NCBI GenBank assembly: GCA_903995115.1
Contig: LR877145.1
Coordinates: 372,001-436,000, forward strand
Direction of reading: 5' to 3'
Length of the DNA stretch: 64,000 bases
Origin: Angomonas deanei
Taxonomy: Eukaryota > Euglenozoa > Kinetoplastea > Trypanosomatida > Trypanosomatidae
The position numbers were made by a program, and so were the translations under genes. Below the pieces are notes generated by a model. That model was not told the DNA's origin. It did not search any database and saw only the letters and a program-made list of their open reading frames with translations. Shown piece after piece: positions 26,667 to 34,920 of the stretch. Position 1 is the stretch's first letter; each line of letters opens with the position of its first letter.

Positions 26667-28433
26667 TCACCAGCGCTCCTCCACTACTGTCACGCCCTTA
26701 TTCCTTAACCGACCTATTACAGCCTTGAATGACGGATTGGTGTTAACGTGGTAGACGATCTTGGACAGCTGCTTCATTTTCAACAACGGTGAAAAATCTT
26801 TGAGATTTGAACAATACCTGACGTCCATCATTGTAATCCTTTCCGGGAGAGTGGTACACCAGTCGATCGTCTCTACCAGCTCTCCCACTCGGATAGTGGT
26901 GACACTTGGTAAGAGAGGCAGCAGATCCTTGCAATACTCGCGTGGCTCTACGCCAGCAGAGAGCACAAACGGAAAACACACGTGCAATTCACTTTCCATA
27001 CAATCACCGTAACAAAACGCACGCAGTACCTCAGGGGAAATGTCCCCAGCAACAAAGTCCAGGTAGCAGAAATCGAAGTTCATGTAAAAACCACGAATAT
27101 TCTTTGGCTTCGGCAGTAGGTACGCGACGGTCGAGAGAAACACCCCAACGCTGCCGCCCCCCATCATAGCACGACGGTCCTCGGGTAGCGTGTACTCCTC
27201 ATAATAGTCGAAGGTAACACCCCCTATGCAAGGCAGGAAAGGCAGCACAGCGGTCATGTACTCCGAGCACGTCCCAACGGCGGTGACAGTTAGGAGGGTC
27301 TCTTTCGTAAAATGGTATTCCCCTTTGACACCACAAGCGATACAGTAGCACTTCAGCACGGACAACGGTACAATGCCCCGCTTGTGTCGTACGTAGCAGT
27401 CCTCCACACTATCCAGAAAGCCAGAGATGCATCTCGGACTTTGCACCAGCGCTGCCACAGTCGTAAGGAACTCCCCCACGCTGCCGCCCCCAATCATAGC
27501 ACGACGATCCTCTGGTGGCGTGCTCACTTCGTAATCATCGAGCTTAATACTCGTCACATCAGGCAGGAAAGGCAACACAGCGGCCATGTACTCCGAGCAT
27601 GTCCCGACGGCGGTGATGCGCTGACGGACTGTTCTCGTCAAATAGTACTCACCCTTGACATCACACCCAGCACAGTAGCACCCCAATACGGAAAGGGGTA
27701 CAATACCCTGCTTGTGCAGCACGTAGCAGGTCTCCACACTATCAAAGTAGCCCGTGATGGTCGCGAGTTTCGGCAGAGGTTCCACCGTCCACTCCAGGAA
27801 CTCTCCCAGGCTGCCACCGCGTATATCATCCTCTAACGTTACCGGCAGTGTCAGCTCCTCCCGGGAATCCTCGGCCAGCACGCTCCGCCGCACGTCCTCT
27901 GGAACACGATAGGCCTTACAGTACTTGTAGAGCCCGATGAGATCACACTGGCAGGTGAAAAGGTCGTAATACTTGTCGAGTAGTCTGTCCCGCCTCGTCT
28001 CCAACGCCACGGCGAGCTCTTGTCGGATCTTCTCGATAGATGCAGTCATCTCTCTCTCGTAGTCGGAGTGCTCCTTCTTCATCCTCGCAATATCCTTCAA
28101 CGCCTCCTCCAACTCATTTTTCTGTCTGTCGCAAATGTCCTTCATCTCTTCCGCGTAGTCGTGCTTCTCCTCCTTCAGCTCGTCGATCTCTCGTTTTAAT
28201 GCATCATTCATCGCTTGCAGGTCCGTGTGATTTTTTTGTAGCTCAGTGTATTTCTTCTTCGTATCAGTGTAATCTTGTTTTAGCTCGGCAAACTTCTCTT
28301 CCAAGATTTTGTTTTCCTGCCTTAACTCGGACAGCTTGATCGCACCTTCCATAACTTGCTGCTGGAACCGACTCTTCCCCTCTTCCAGGGCGATCCACTG
28401 GGTAAAGAAAGCGGCAGGAACAGTCTCACTCAT
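26667..28433 (-). CDS. Array member 1: coiled coil plus about three 110-residue modules (588 aa)
   Basis: 588 residues from the ATG at 28431-28433 (MSETVPAAFFTQW). The open frame extends 19 codons upstream through an A/T leader that should not be counted. Residues about 15-145 are a heptad-like coiled coil rich in Lys/Glu (KREIDELKEEKHDYAEEMKD). After a linker come repeated modules of about 110 residues, each holding TAVGTCSEY, LPFLPDVTSIK, PEDRRAMIGGGSVGEFL, a GF(L/Y)DS segment, CYVxHKxGIVPLSVLKCYC, GVKGEYxFTKE and LLTV. The C-terminal 90 residues carry LRR-like strands (ERITMMDVRYCSNLKDFSPL) ending GVTVVEERW. No signal peptide or membrane segment, so cytosolic. Family not recognised. This is the longest member. 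Confidence 0.8.
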   Translation of the reverse strand: MSETVPAAFFTQWIALEEGKSRFQQQVMEGAIKLSELRQENKILEEKFAELKQDYTDTKKKYTELQKNHTDLQAMNDALKREIDELKEEKHDYAEEMKDICDRQKNELEEALKDIARMKKEHSDYEREMTASIEKIRQELAVALETRRDRLLDKYYDLFTCQCDLIGLYKYCKAYRVPEDVRRSVLAEDSREELTLPVTLEDDIRGGSLGEFLEWTVEPLPKLATITGYFDSVETCYVLHKQGIVPLSVLGCYCAGCDVKGEYYLTRTVRQRITAVGTCSEYMAAVLPFLPDVTSIKLDDYEVSTPPEDRRAMIGGGSVGEFLTTVAALVQSPRCISGFLDSVEDCYVRHKRGIVPLSVLKCYCIACGVKGEYHFTKETLLTVTAVGTCSEYMTAVLPFLPCIGGVTFDYYEEYTLPEDRRAMMGGGSVGVFLSTVAYLLPKPKNIRGFYMNFDFCYLDFVAGDISPEVLRAFCYGDCMESELHVCFPFVLSAGVEPREYCKDLLPLLPSVTTIRVGELVETIDWCTTLPERITMMDVRYCSNLKDFSPLLKMKQLSKIVYHVNTNPSFKAVIGRLRNKGVTVVEERW

Positions 28434-28559
28434 TCCGATAATAATAATAAAAAAAGAGGGCTTTAGAGAGATAAGGAAAACAATGTGCAAGGCAAATACA
28501 GATCATAAAGTCGTTCCGACGGAAACCCAAACATACGTGTATAATCAGCGTCCTTAACA

Positions 28560-29318
28560 CTCGTGACACCGGCCAGTAGAGGCAACACAGTGGTCATCTA
28601 CTCCGAGCACGACCCAACGGCGGTGACGATGAGAAAGTTCTCAGAGTGGATGGCGGCACCTTTGGGCAAAATGCCACTGCAACACAAGCAGCGGTACAGC
28701 ACCCCGCTTGTGCCGCACGTGACATGTCTCCACACCATCGAGTAATCCCGTGGTGTGGCTACCTATTCTGCCCAGAGGCACCACCATCCACTCCAGGAGC
28801 CCTCTCACTGTCCTGCTCGGCGTGCGTCACCAGTCTGTTGCCTCTCCTACCTGGTGTGACGAGTATTAAGCGCCCGGATCCTAAGGAAACCAGAGTATAC
28901 CTGTACAATCAGGGCGCTTAATACTCGTCACGGACAGCAGGAGAGGCAAGGCCGTGGTGATATATTCTAGGCATATCCTAACGGCGGTGACGACAGCATG
29001 GGAGAGTTTCTACAGTGGACAGCCTTACCTCTGCCGAGACTGAAGGCCGTCACTGGTTGGTCGCACAGTATGGAGGACTGCTATGTCCTGCGCGTAGCGT
29101 GTCCCTCATGCTATGTACAGCATTTAGCAGTCCTCTGCACTGCGGAACGATCCAGTGATGCGCCTCAGTCTTGGCAGAGGTGCCACCATCCACTGTAGGA
29201 ACTCTCCCATGCTGCCACGCATGTCGTCCTCTAGTGTGTCCGGCGGCCGTAACTGTATATTCTCCGCTTCTAGGGCGGTTCACCGGGTGAAAAAGGCAGC
29301 GGGAACAGAATCACTCAT
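28560..29318 (-). pseudogene. Array member 2: decayed copy with internal deletion and inverted piece
   Basis: The copy begins at 29316-29318 (MSDSVPAAFFTRWTALEAEN) and within 30 codons jumps to the segment corresponding to TLEDDIRGGSLGEFLEW of member 1, so most of the coiled coil is deleted. The reading frame is then broken several times. Around 28797-28877 the family sequence is in the opposite orientation: the + strand encodes LLPLLPGVTSIK. The pieces continue down to about 28560, where the family motif for SIK/TSV... (ACTCGTGACACCGGCCAG) is again in normal orientation. It cannot encode a family protein as it stands. Confidence 0.75.
28858..28931. repeat. 19-bp perfect inverted repeat
   Basis: TGACGAGTATTAAGCGCCC at about 28858-28876 is repeated as its exact reverse complement at about 28913-28931, separated by about 36 bases. 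Both arms derive from the same coding segment of the family (the VTSIK region), one arm inverted. It can fold as a hairpin but arose from an inverted duplication. Confidence 0.85.
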
Positions 29319-29654
29319 TCTGATAAAAATAGAAAAATGAAAACTGATTCATTTTTTCAAACAAATATTTACTGCGCTCGGTGCAACAAGAAATGGAGAG
29401 GAGGAAAGTATACAGAGTGTGAGACGGTCGAGCAAAAGTAGCTACTACATTCCATATCAGTAATAATAAGAAATTAAATTGCATGAGCACAGTAGATAAA
29501 AAAAAAAAAAAAAAAAATCTGTGGAGTGTCCTCTGGAACGTATCTACACAAGTGGAAGGAGTGACAACGGCATTACCTAGTGCTTATTGTTTGAGATGTA
29601 CTTGGACGAGGTGAGGGAACCGTAATAAACCCGTCTGAATCGCTTTGCTTCCAC
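29319..29654. other. AT-rich intergenic spacer within the array
   Basis: Contains A20 at about 29499-29518, a shared leader-like block just beyond member 2, and no coding potential. Confidence 0.55.
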
Positions 29655-29852
29655 ATGTTCCCTGCGCCGCATCCACCTCCGCCTCGTCACCTTGTGGCCT
29701 ACGCTCTAGCTCACTTTATTGAAGGAGTACTCGATACACGAGGTGAAGTGCCCCTTCTCATCCTCTCCCGCTACCTCGTCCACCCTAACGAATCCTTCGT
29801 GGTGACCGGAAAGGTCTCACTGGGTGGAGAGGAGGAGGATCTGTCAGAATAA
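29655..29852 (+). pseudogene. Possible plus-strand remnant of the array module
   Basis: A GC-rich 65-codon plus-strand frame, the only one here with coding-like composition not explained by an antisense gene. RGEVPLLILSRYLVHP...FVVTGKVSL lines up loosely with the module segment RGIVPLSVLKCYC...YHFTKETLL (R, G, V, P, L, L and Y in register). I infer an inverted, diverged fragment of the family. The match is weak and it could be an unrelated short ORF. Confidence 0.3.
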
Positions 29853-30195
29853 TAATCGTCACCGAGCGAAACGCCTTCCCATCAAACCCGTGAAAGATAT
29901 ACACGGTGGTAGCCTCCGCTCGTCAGCCAGCACGCCGAGCCGCGCATCCCCTGGGACACGACACACCTTGCCCTACCCTCCGCTCGCCGTTCCTATTGGC
30001 CAGCTCCGCATTCCTCTCCCGTAAGTGCGCGTTATCCCGTCTTAGTTCGTCATTCATTGCCTGCAGCCGTATGATTTCCTCTTGCAGTGCCGTCCGCTCC
30101 ATCGACCACTCCGCGACTTGCTGCCGTAACCGTCTGTTTTCCTCCTGCAGGGCGATCCACCGGGTGAGGAAGGCGGCAGGGACAGCATCACTCAT
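29820..30195 (-). pseudogene. Array member 3: truncated N-terminal coiled-coil copy
   Basis: The ATG at 30193-30195 opens a 90-residue frame, MSDAVPAAFLTRWIALQEEN, with the family coiled coil, but it ends after about 65 family-like residues in an Arg/Cys-rich out-of-frame tail (CPRGCAARRAG). In the next frame the sequence still resembles the RRSVLAEDSRE region of intact copies (about 29870-29930), so the remnant runs to about 29820. All modules are missing. A short coiled-coil protein could still be made from it. Confidence 0.6.
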
Positions 30196-30587
30196 TCTGA
30201 TAAAAATAGAAAAATAAAAAAGTAGGGTATAAAGCTTGAGGTAAGTTTTACGGTTCGGTAATCAGGTGACTATAGATATGGAGAGAGGAAGAAAGATTGG
30301 ACGCCATGATCAAACGTATACACAGAAAAGTAAGCAGTTGTACAACAGGAAAGAAAGAAAGGGGGACAACAAGAAATCCTGCAGCAGAAAAGAAAACAAG
30401 ATAATACCGAAATAAAGCGCCAACGAAACTATTCACTCCAATAGTGAGTGTGCCCAGTGTGTTGAATAGTCTGGAACGATATCTGAGTTGATATGTCTGT
30501 CTCAGGGTCACACCACGTCTATCCTTTTCTTATTGTAGTCGTGGTGAGTGGGAAGGGTGGACCACACACACCTGGCCGTCCTAACCA
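30196..30587. other. Intergenic spacer within the array
   Basis: About 390 bases. Near 30233-30260 lies the block shared upstream of the family starts; near 30545-30587 lies the 3' flank shared with other copies (CACACACACCTGGCCGTCC). An 87-residue minus-strand frame at 30248-30511 has spacer composition. Confidence 0.55.
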
Positions 30588-31898
30588 TCACCACAACTCC
30601 CCTGCTCTCACCCCTTTATTCTTCAACTGGTCTAGGATGGTCTTCAATGATGGATTGGTGTACCTGTTATAGATGACCTGGCGCAATCCCTTCACTGCCA
30701 ACAGCGGCGTGAAATCCTTAACAGCACCACAATGCCACACGTTCACCCTCGTAATCCTCCCCGGCAGCGTGGCGCACCAGTCGACAGTGTCTACCTCCTC
30801 TCCCACACGAATACCGGTAACACTTGGTAAAAGCGGTAACACGGTCTCACAGTAGTCTCCTAGCGGTACACCACCAGACAGTTCCTCTGGGGTGCCCACA
30901 GGCAACGTAGGATCCGTCCACCCATAACAAAACACTTTCAGTACCTCGTGTGAAATGTCGCCAGCCTTATAGGCAAGGTAGTACTCATGAAGGTACGTGT
31001 AGAACCCCTTAATATACTTCGGCTCCGGCAGCAGGTCCACGACCGTCGTAAGGAACTCTCCCACGCTACCGCCCCCAATCATGGTGCGACGGTCCTCGCG
31101 TGGCGTGCACTCCTCACAGAGAGGGAACTGAACGCTCGTCACAGCAGGTAGGAGCGGCAAGACTGTGGTGAAATACTCTACGCACGTCCCAACGGCGGTG
31201 ACGGTGAGGAGAGCCTCCTTCGTAAAATCGTACTGCCATTTGAGGCCAAACCGGCTGCAATACGCTCTCAGTACTTCGTGTGAAATAAGTCCCTCTCGAT
31301 AGGCGCGATAGTACTCATCCAAGGGCTTCAAGGGGCCATGGGTGTGCAGGAACCACTTAATATTCATCTCCCCCACCTTGGTCAGTTCTTCTCGGATTTT
31401 CTCGGTAGTCACCGCCGTCTCCTTTTCGTGGTCGGAGAACGTCTTTTTCAGCGTCTCATGCATCTGCCGCTCCTTGATCAGTTCCCATCTGATCTTCTCA
31501 ATGGTCGCCGTCGTCTCTCTCTCGTAGTCGGAGTGCTCCTTCCTCATCCTCGCAATATCCTTCAACGCCTCCTCCAACTCATTTTTCTGTCTGTCGCAAA
31601 TGTCCTTCATCTCTTCCGCGTAGTCGTGCTTCTCCTCCTTCAGCTCGTCGATCTCTCGTTTTAACGCAGCACTCACTGCGTGTAGATCCGTGTGTTTATT
31701 TTGTAGCTCCGTATACCTCTCTTTTAGGTCGCTGTAATCTCGGTTTAACGGATCAACCGACACTTGCAGTTGTCTGACTTCCCCTTCCAGAGCGGTCCAC
31801 TCGGTGGCATCTTTCGTGGCTTGCTGCCGTAACTGTTCATTCTCTACCTCCAGCTCGATCCGCTCGGTGAGGAAGGCGGTGGGAACAGCATCACTCAT
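30588..31898 (-). CDS. Array member 4: coiled coil plus one full module (436 aa)
   Basis: 436 residues from the ATG at 31896-31898 (MSDAVPTAFLTERIELEVEN). The coiled coil is the longest in the family (about 10-185), because the ATIEKIRWELIKE segment is repeated in diverged form (AVTTEKIREELTK). The DLFTCQCDLIGLYKYC linker of member 1 is absent. One full module follows (FTKEALLTVTAVGTCVEYF to DRRTMIGGGSVGEFLTTVV), then the LAYKAGDISHEVLKVFCYG half-module and the LRR-like end (GRITRVNVWHCGAVKDFTPL ... GVRAGELW). Intact frame, no membrane segment. Same unknown function as the other members; the different module count is the main distinction. Confidence 0.8.
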   Translation of the reverse strand: MSDAVPTAFLTERIELEVENEQLRQQATKDATEWTALEGEVRQLQVSVDPLNRDYSDLKERYTELQNKHTDLHAVSAALKREIDELKEEKHDYAEEMKDICDRQKNELEEALKDIARMRKEHSDYERETTATIEKIRWELIKERQMHETLKKTFSDHEKETAVTTEKIREELTKVGEMNIKWFLHTHGPLKPLDEYYRAYREGLISHEVLRAYCSRFGLKWQYDFTKEALLTVTAVGTCVEYFTTVLPLLPAVTSVQFPLCEECTPREDRRTMIGGGSVGEFLTTVVDLLPEPKYIKGFYTYLHEYYLAYKAGDISHEVLKVFCYGWTDPTLPVGTPEELSGGVPLGDYCETVLPLLPSVTGIRVGEEVDTVDWCATLPGRITRVNVWHCGAVKDFTPLLAVKGLRQVIYNRYTNPSLKTILDQLKNKGVRAGELW

Positions 31899-32277
31899 CT
31901 CGATTAAAAGAGGATAAAAAGGTGATACTTGAGGTAAGTTTTACTGTTCTGTAAACAAATAAAAAGAGAGAGAGAGAAAAGTAAGCTGTTCTGCAAAATA
32001 CAAAAGAAACGCCACCCTGTAGGTGAAAAGAAAACAATAAGATAATAAACAAACAAAGTGGCAATGAAACTAATATGGCAAAAAAAAAAAAAGCGAAAAA
32101 GTAGTATCGCATAGATAAAATGAAGATAATAATAAAAAGGGGAAAAAGTGGGTACAATTTTCTGTCATTTCCACAAAAAGTGGAAAACAAGAAGGCAATC
32201 TTATAAATAACAATGATGGGGAAAAAAAAAAACGAATGAAAAGAGAAAAAGAAGCAAAAAGTTTCGCAATTTGATCC
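31899..32277. other. Intergenic spacer within the array
   Basis: AT-rich, with the family leader block near 31925-31955, an AG microsatellite (about 31963-31979) and, from about 32105 to 32185, sequence shared with the 3' flank of the neighbouring membrane-protein gene (TTTTCTGTCATTTCCACAAA). Confidence 0.6.
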
Positions 32278-32684
32278 TCAAACAGGGGGGTTGTTATGAT
32301 TATTATTATTCTCATCCTCCTTCGTGTAGTACGCTGCTTCTCCATAAATAATATTGTCCACCGGACAGCCCTCCTGCGGTAATTCGGCAGAGGGAGGGGG
32401 GCAGGTGTAGGGGTAACGGACGGATAATAATAATAATGATGATTATTATTATTAATTCCATTATTGTCGTCGACACAGAATTCAAGAATCTCTGCGGCGG
32501 TCATCTGCTGCTCTCGTGGAGAGGAAACATTATTGTGATTGTTATTATGATTATTTTGAGCTGCGCTTTTTCTTCTTTTACACGAACGGCAGTAACAGCA
32601 GACCAGAACAAGGATAGCGGTACCGATGAGGCAAACACCGAAGATACCGAGACCCAGCAATAGATAGACACCACTGGGTTCCAT
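32278..32684 (-). CDS. Small Cys-rich membrane protein, copy A; frame break near the end
   Basis: From the ATG at 32682-32684 (MEPSGVYLLLGLG) the frame encodes one membrane segment (about 5-30), a juxtamembrane cysteine cluster (VLVCCYCRSCKRRK), which is a likely palmitoylation site, then an Asn/His-rich tail with TAAEILEFCVDDN and HHYYYYPSVTPTPAP. Compared with copy B, the G6 run at about 32395-32401 is one base short. The frame therefore shifts and would run on to 32070 in spacer-like sequence. In the shifted frame the copy-B ending continues and stops at 32278-32280 (NNPPV). I take 32278 as the natural end. Family not recognised; function unknown. Confidence 0.6.
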
Positions 32685-33087
32685 TGTTTTTGGTTTTTTT
32701 GAGGGGAAGGGAAAAAAGACGATATAGAGGGGAACGGCTAAAAAAAGAGATAATAACAAAAAGATGTTTAGAGAGAAAGAGAAGTGTATTGTTAACCTTT
32801 TAATAAGTGTCCTACGAATCGTTATTTTTTTTTTTTTTCACTGCTTAATTAAAAAAAAAAAAAAAACAGAAATACAAAGAAAAAGAAACAGAAAAGGAAG
32901 GAAATACAAAAAAAAAAAAAAATTATCGGATAGATAAAATGAAGATTAAATAAAAAGGGCAAAAAGTGGCATTACAGTTTTCTGTCATTTCCACAAAAAG
33001 CGGCCGAAGAAAAAAAGTAAATAACAATGATGAAAAAAAAAATCGAATTAAAGAGGAAAAGAAACAAGTAGTTTCACATTTTTATCC

Positions 33088-33477
33088 CTAAAAAGGAGTA
33101 TTATTATTTTCGTTATTCTCTCCAGTGCAGTACGCTGCTTCTCCATAAATAATATTGTCTACTGGACAGCCCTCCTGCGGTAATTCGGCAGAGGGAGGGG
33201 AGGCAGGCATGGGGGTAACGGACGGATAATAATAATGATTATTAATTTCATTATTGTCGTCGACACAGATTTCAAGAATCTCTGCCGCCGCCGTGTATCT
33301 GCCTCCCTCTGGGTCATTATCATTATGGTGAGCGATATTATTATTATTATTATTAGACGTTTGCTGACTTCCTGTTCGGTAATTGCGGCAACAACAGCAA
33401 CAAACAACGAGTATAACCAACGTGGTCACGATGGCAGCGGCGAGTAAGATACCAAGAATGACGGCAATCAAGGCCAT
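33088..33477 (-). CDS. Small Cys-rich membrane protein, copy B
   Basis: 129 residues, intact. The N terminus is a signal-anchor-like membrane segment (MALIAVILGILLAAAIVTTL, 1-26) followed by VVCCCCCRNYR, five adjacent cysteines typical of S-acylated juxtamembrane sites. The soluble tail has poly-Asn, then TAAAEILEICVDDNNEINN, YYYPSVTPMPASPPSAELPQ and CPVDNIIYGEAAYCTGE. The tail, and the 3' flank beyond the stop, are strongly similar to copy A, while the membrane segments differ, so the pair arose by local duplication with a divergent N terminus. The design resembles small membrane-tethered adaptors, but no known domain is visible. Confidence 0.65.
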   Translation of the reverse strand: MALIAVILGILLAAAIVTTLVILVVCCCCCRNYRTGSQQTSNNNNNNIAHHNDNDPEGGRYTAAAEILEICVDDNNEINNHYYYPSVTPMPASPPSAELPQEGCPVDNIIYGEAAYCTGENNENNNTPF

Positions 33478-33755
33478 TTGTTTGTTTTTTTTGTTTAGAT
33501 GAGGAAAGAAAAACGAAAAGTAAATACGAATAATCTAACGAAAAAAAGGTGTTTAAAAAGATAGAGAAATTCTTTAACCTATTTATGATAGTGCCATCTC
33601 GACCAATTCTTTTTCATTTTATTCAGAATAAAGCTTGCGCATTGTATACCCCAAAAAAACACCCAAAATGAGAAAAACGAATAAAAAAAAGTCAACCTAA
33701 AATGAGACGCTACTGGTGGGATGGATGCACCACACACACCTGGCCGTCCTAACCA

Positions 33756-34693
33756 TCACCGCAACGCCTCCACTCTCACGCCTTTATTCTTCCACTGGCC
33801 TAGGATAGTATCAAAGGACGAATTGGGGATCTGATTATAGATGACCTTGCGCAATCCCGTCATTTCCAACCATGGAGTGAACTCCTCCACAACTCGTGAC
33901 AATCACCCTCGTAATCCTCCCCGGCAGCGTGGCGCACCAGTCGACAGTGTCTACCTCCTCTCCTACACGAATACCGGTAACACTTGGTAAGAGCGGTAAC
34001 ACGGTCTCACAGTAGTCTCCTAGCGGTACACCAGCAGACAGCAACCCTGAGGAGCCCACGGTCAGCGCAACGTCGTCCTTCCCATCACAAACTGCTTTCA
34101 GTTCCTCGAGTGAAATGTCCCCGGCCTTATAAGCAAGATAGTACTCTTCCAAGCTTTTGAACGGACCGAGGACGCGCAGAAACCGCCTATTCATCTAACC
34201 TACCGTGACCAGATCTTCTCTCATCTTTTCAATGGTCGCCGTCGTCTCTCTCTCGTAGTCGGAGTGCTCCTTCCTCAGCGTCGCAATATCCTTCAACGCC
34301 TCCTCCAACTCATTCTTCTTTCCGTCGTAACTATTATTCATCCCATCCTGGATAGCGCGTTTCCCCTCCAGCTTGTCGTGCGGCTTTTTTAGTTCTCCAC
34401 TTTGTTTCAGCATATTCCGCTTTCAAGTCCGTGTAATCTCGTTCTAACGCCGAACACTTCCCCTTCATTTCAGCCTGGCTATTGAGGTTTTTTTCCCTTA
34501 ATTCGTCATACTTGTCTTTCAACTCGTTATATTTCTTTGTCTCCTCGGTGTGTTCTTTTTGTAACCCAGTATGCCTCTCTTTCAGAAATAATAGCTCCTG
34601 CTTTAGCTCCGACCGCTCTATGGCACCCTCCGTGACTTGCTGCTGCAGGTCGATCCACTGGGTAAAGAAAGCGGCAGGAACAGCATCACTCAT
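33756..34693 (-). pseudogene. Array member 5: decayed copy
   Basis: Begins at 34691-34693 (MSDAVPAAFFTQWIDLQQQV) with a coiled coil of about 100 residues, then the frame shifts. A second coiled-coil piece (NELEEALKDIATLRKEHSD) is at 34195-34413, and a third piece starting NRRFLRVLGPFKSLEEYYLA runs down the LAYKAGDISLEEL half-module and LPSVTGIRVGEEVDTVDWC (33835-34194). The family C terminus, ending GVRVEALR, is in yet another frame and stops at 33756-33758. There are at least three frame breaks and no complete module, so this copy is inactive. Confidence 0.7.
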
Positions 34694-34920
34694 CCCGATT
34701 TAAAAAACAAGAAAAGAAGAATGGAATGCTTGAGGTAAGTTTTACCGTTCTGTAAATAAATCAAGACAGAGAGAAGAACAAAAACACATAAAAATACACA
34801 CAATATATACACTTCCATGAATAAGAAAAGTGTAACTGGGTAACACTACTTCTGTTCAATTCCCTATTGTAGTCTTGTTGGAAGGATGGGTGGACCACGC
34901 ATGCCTCACCGTTGCAACCA

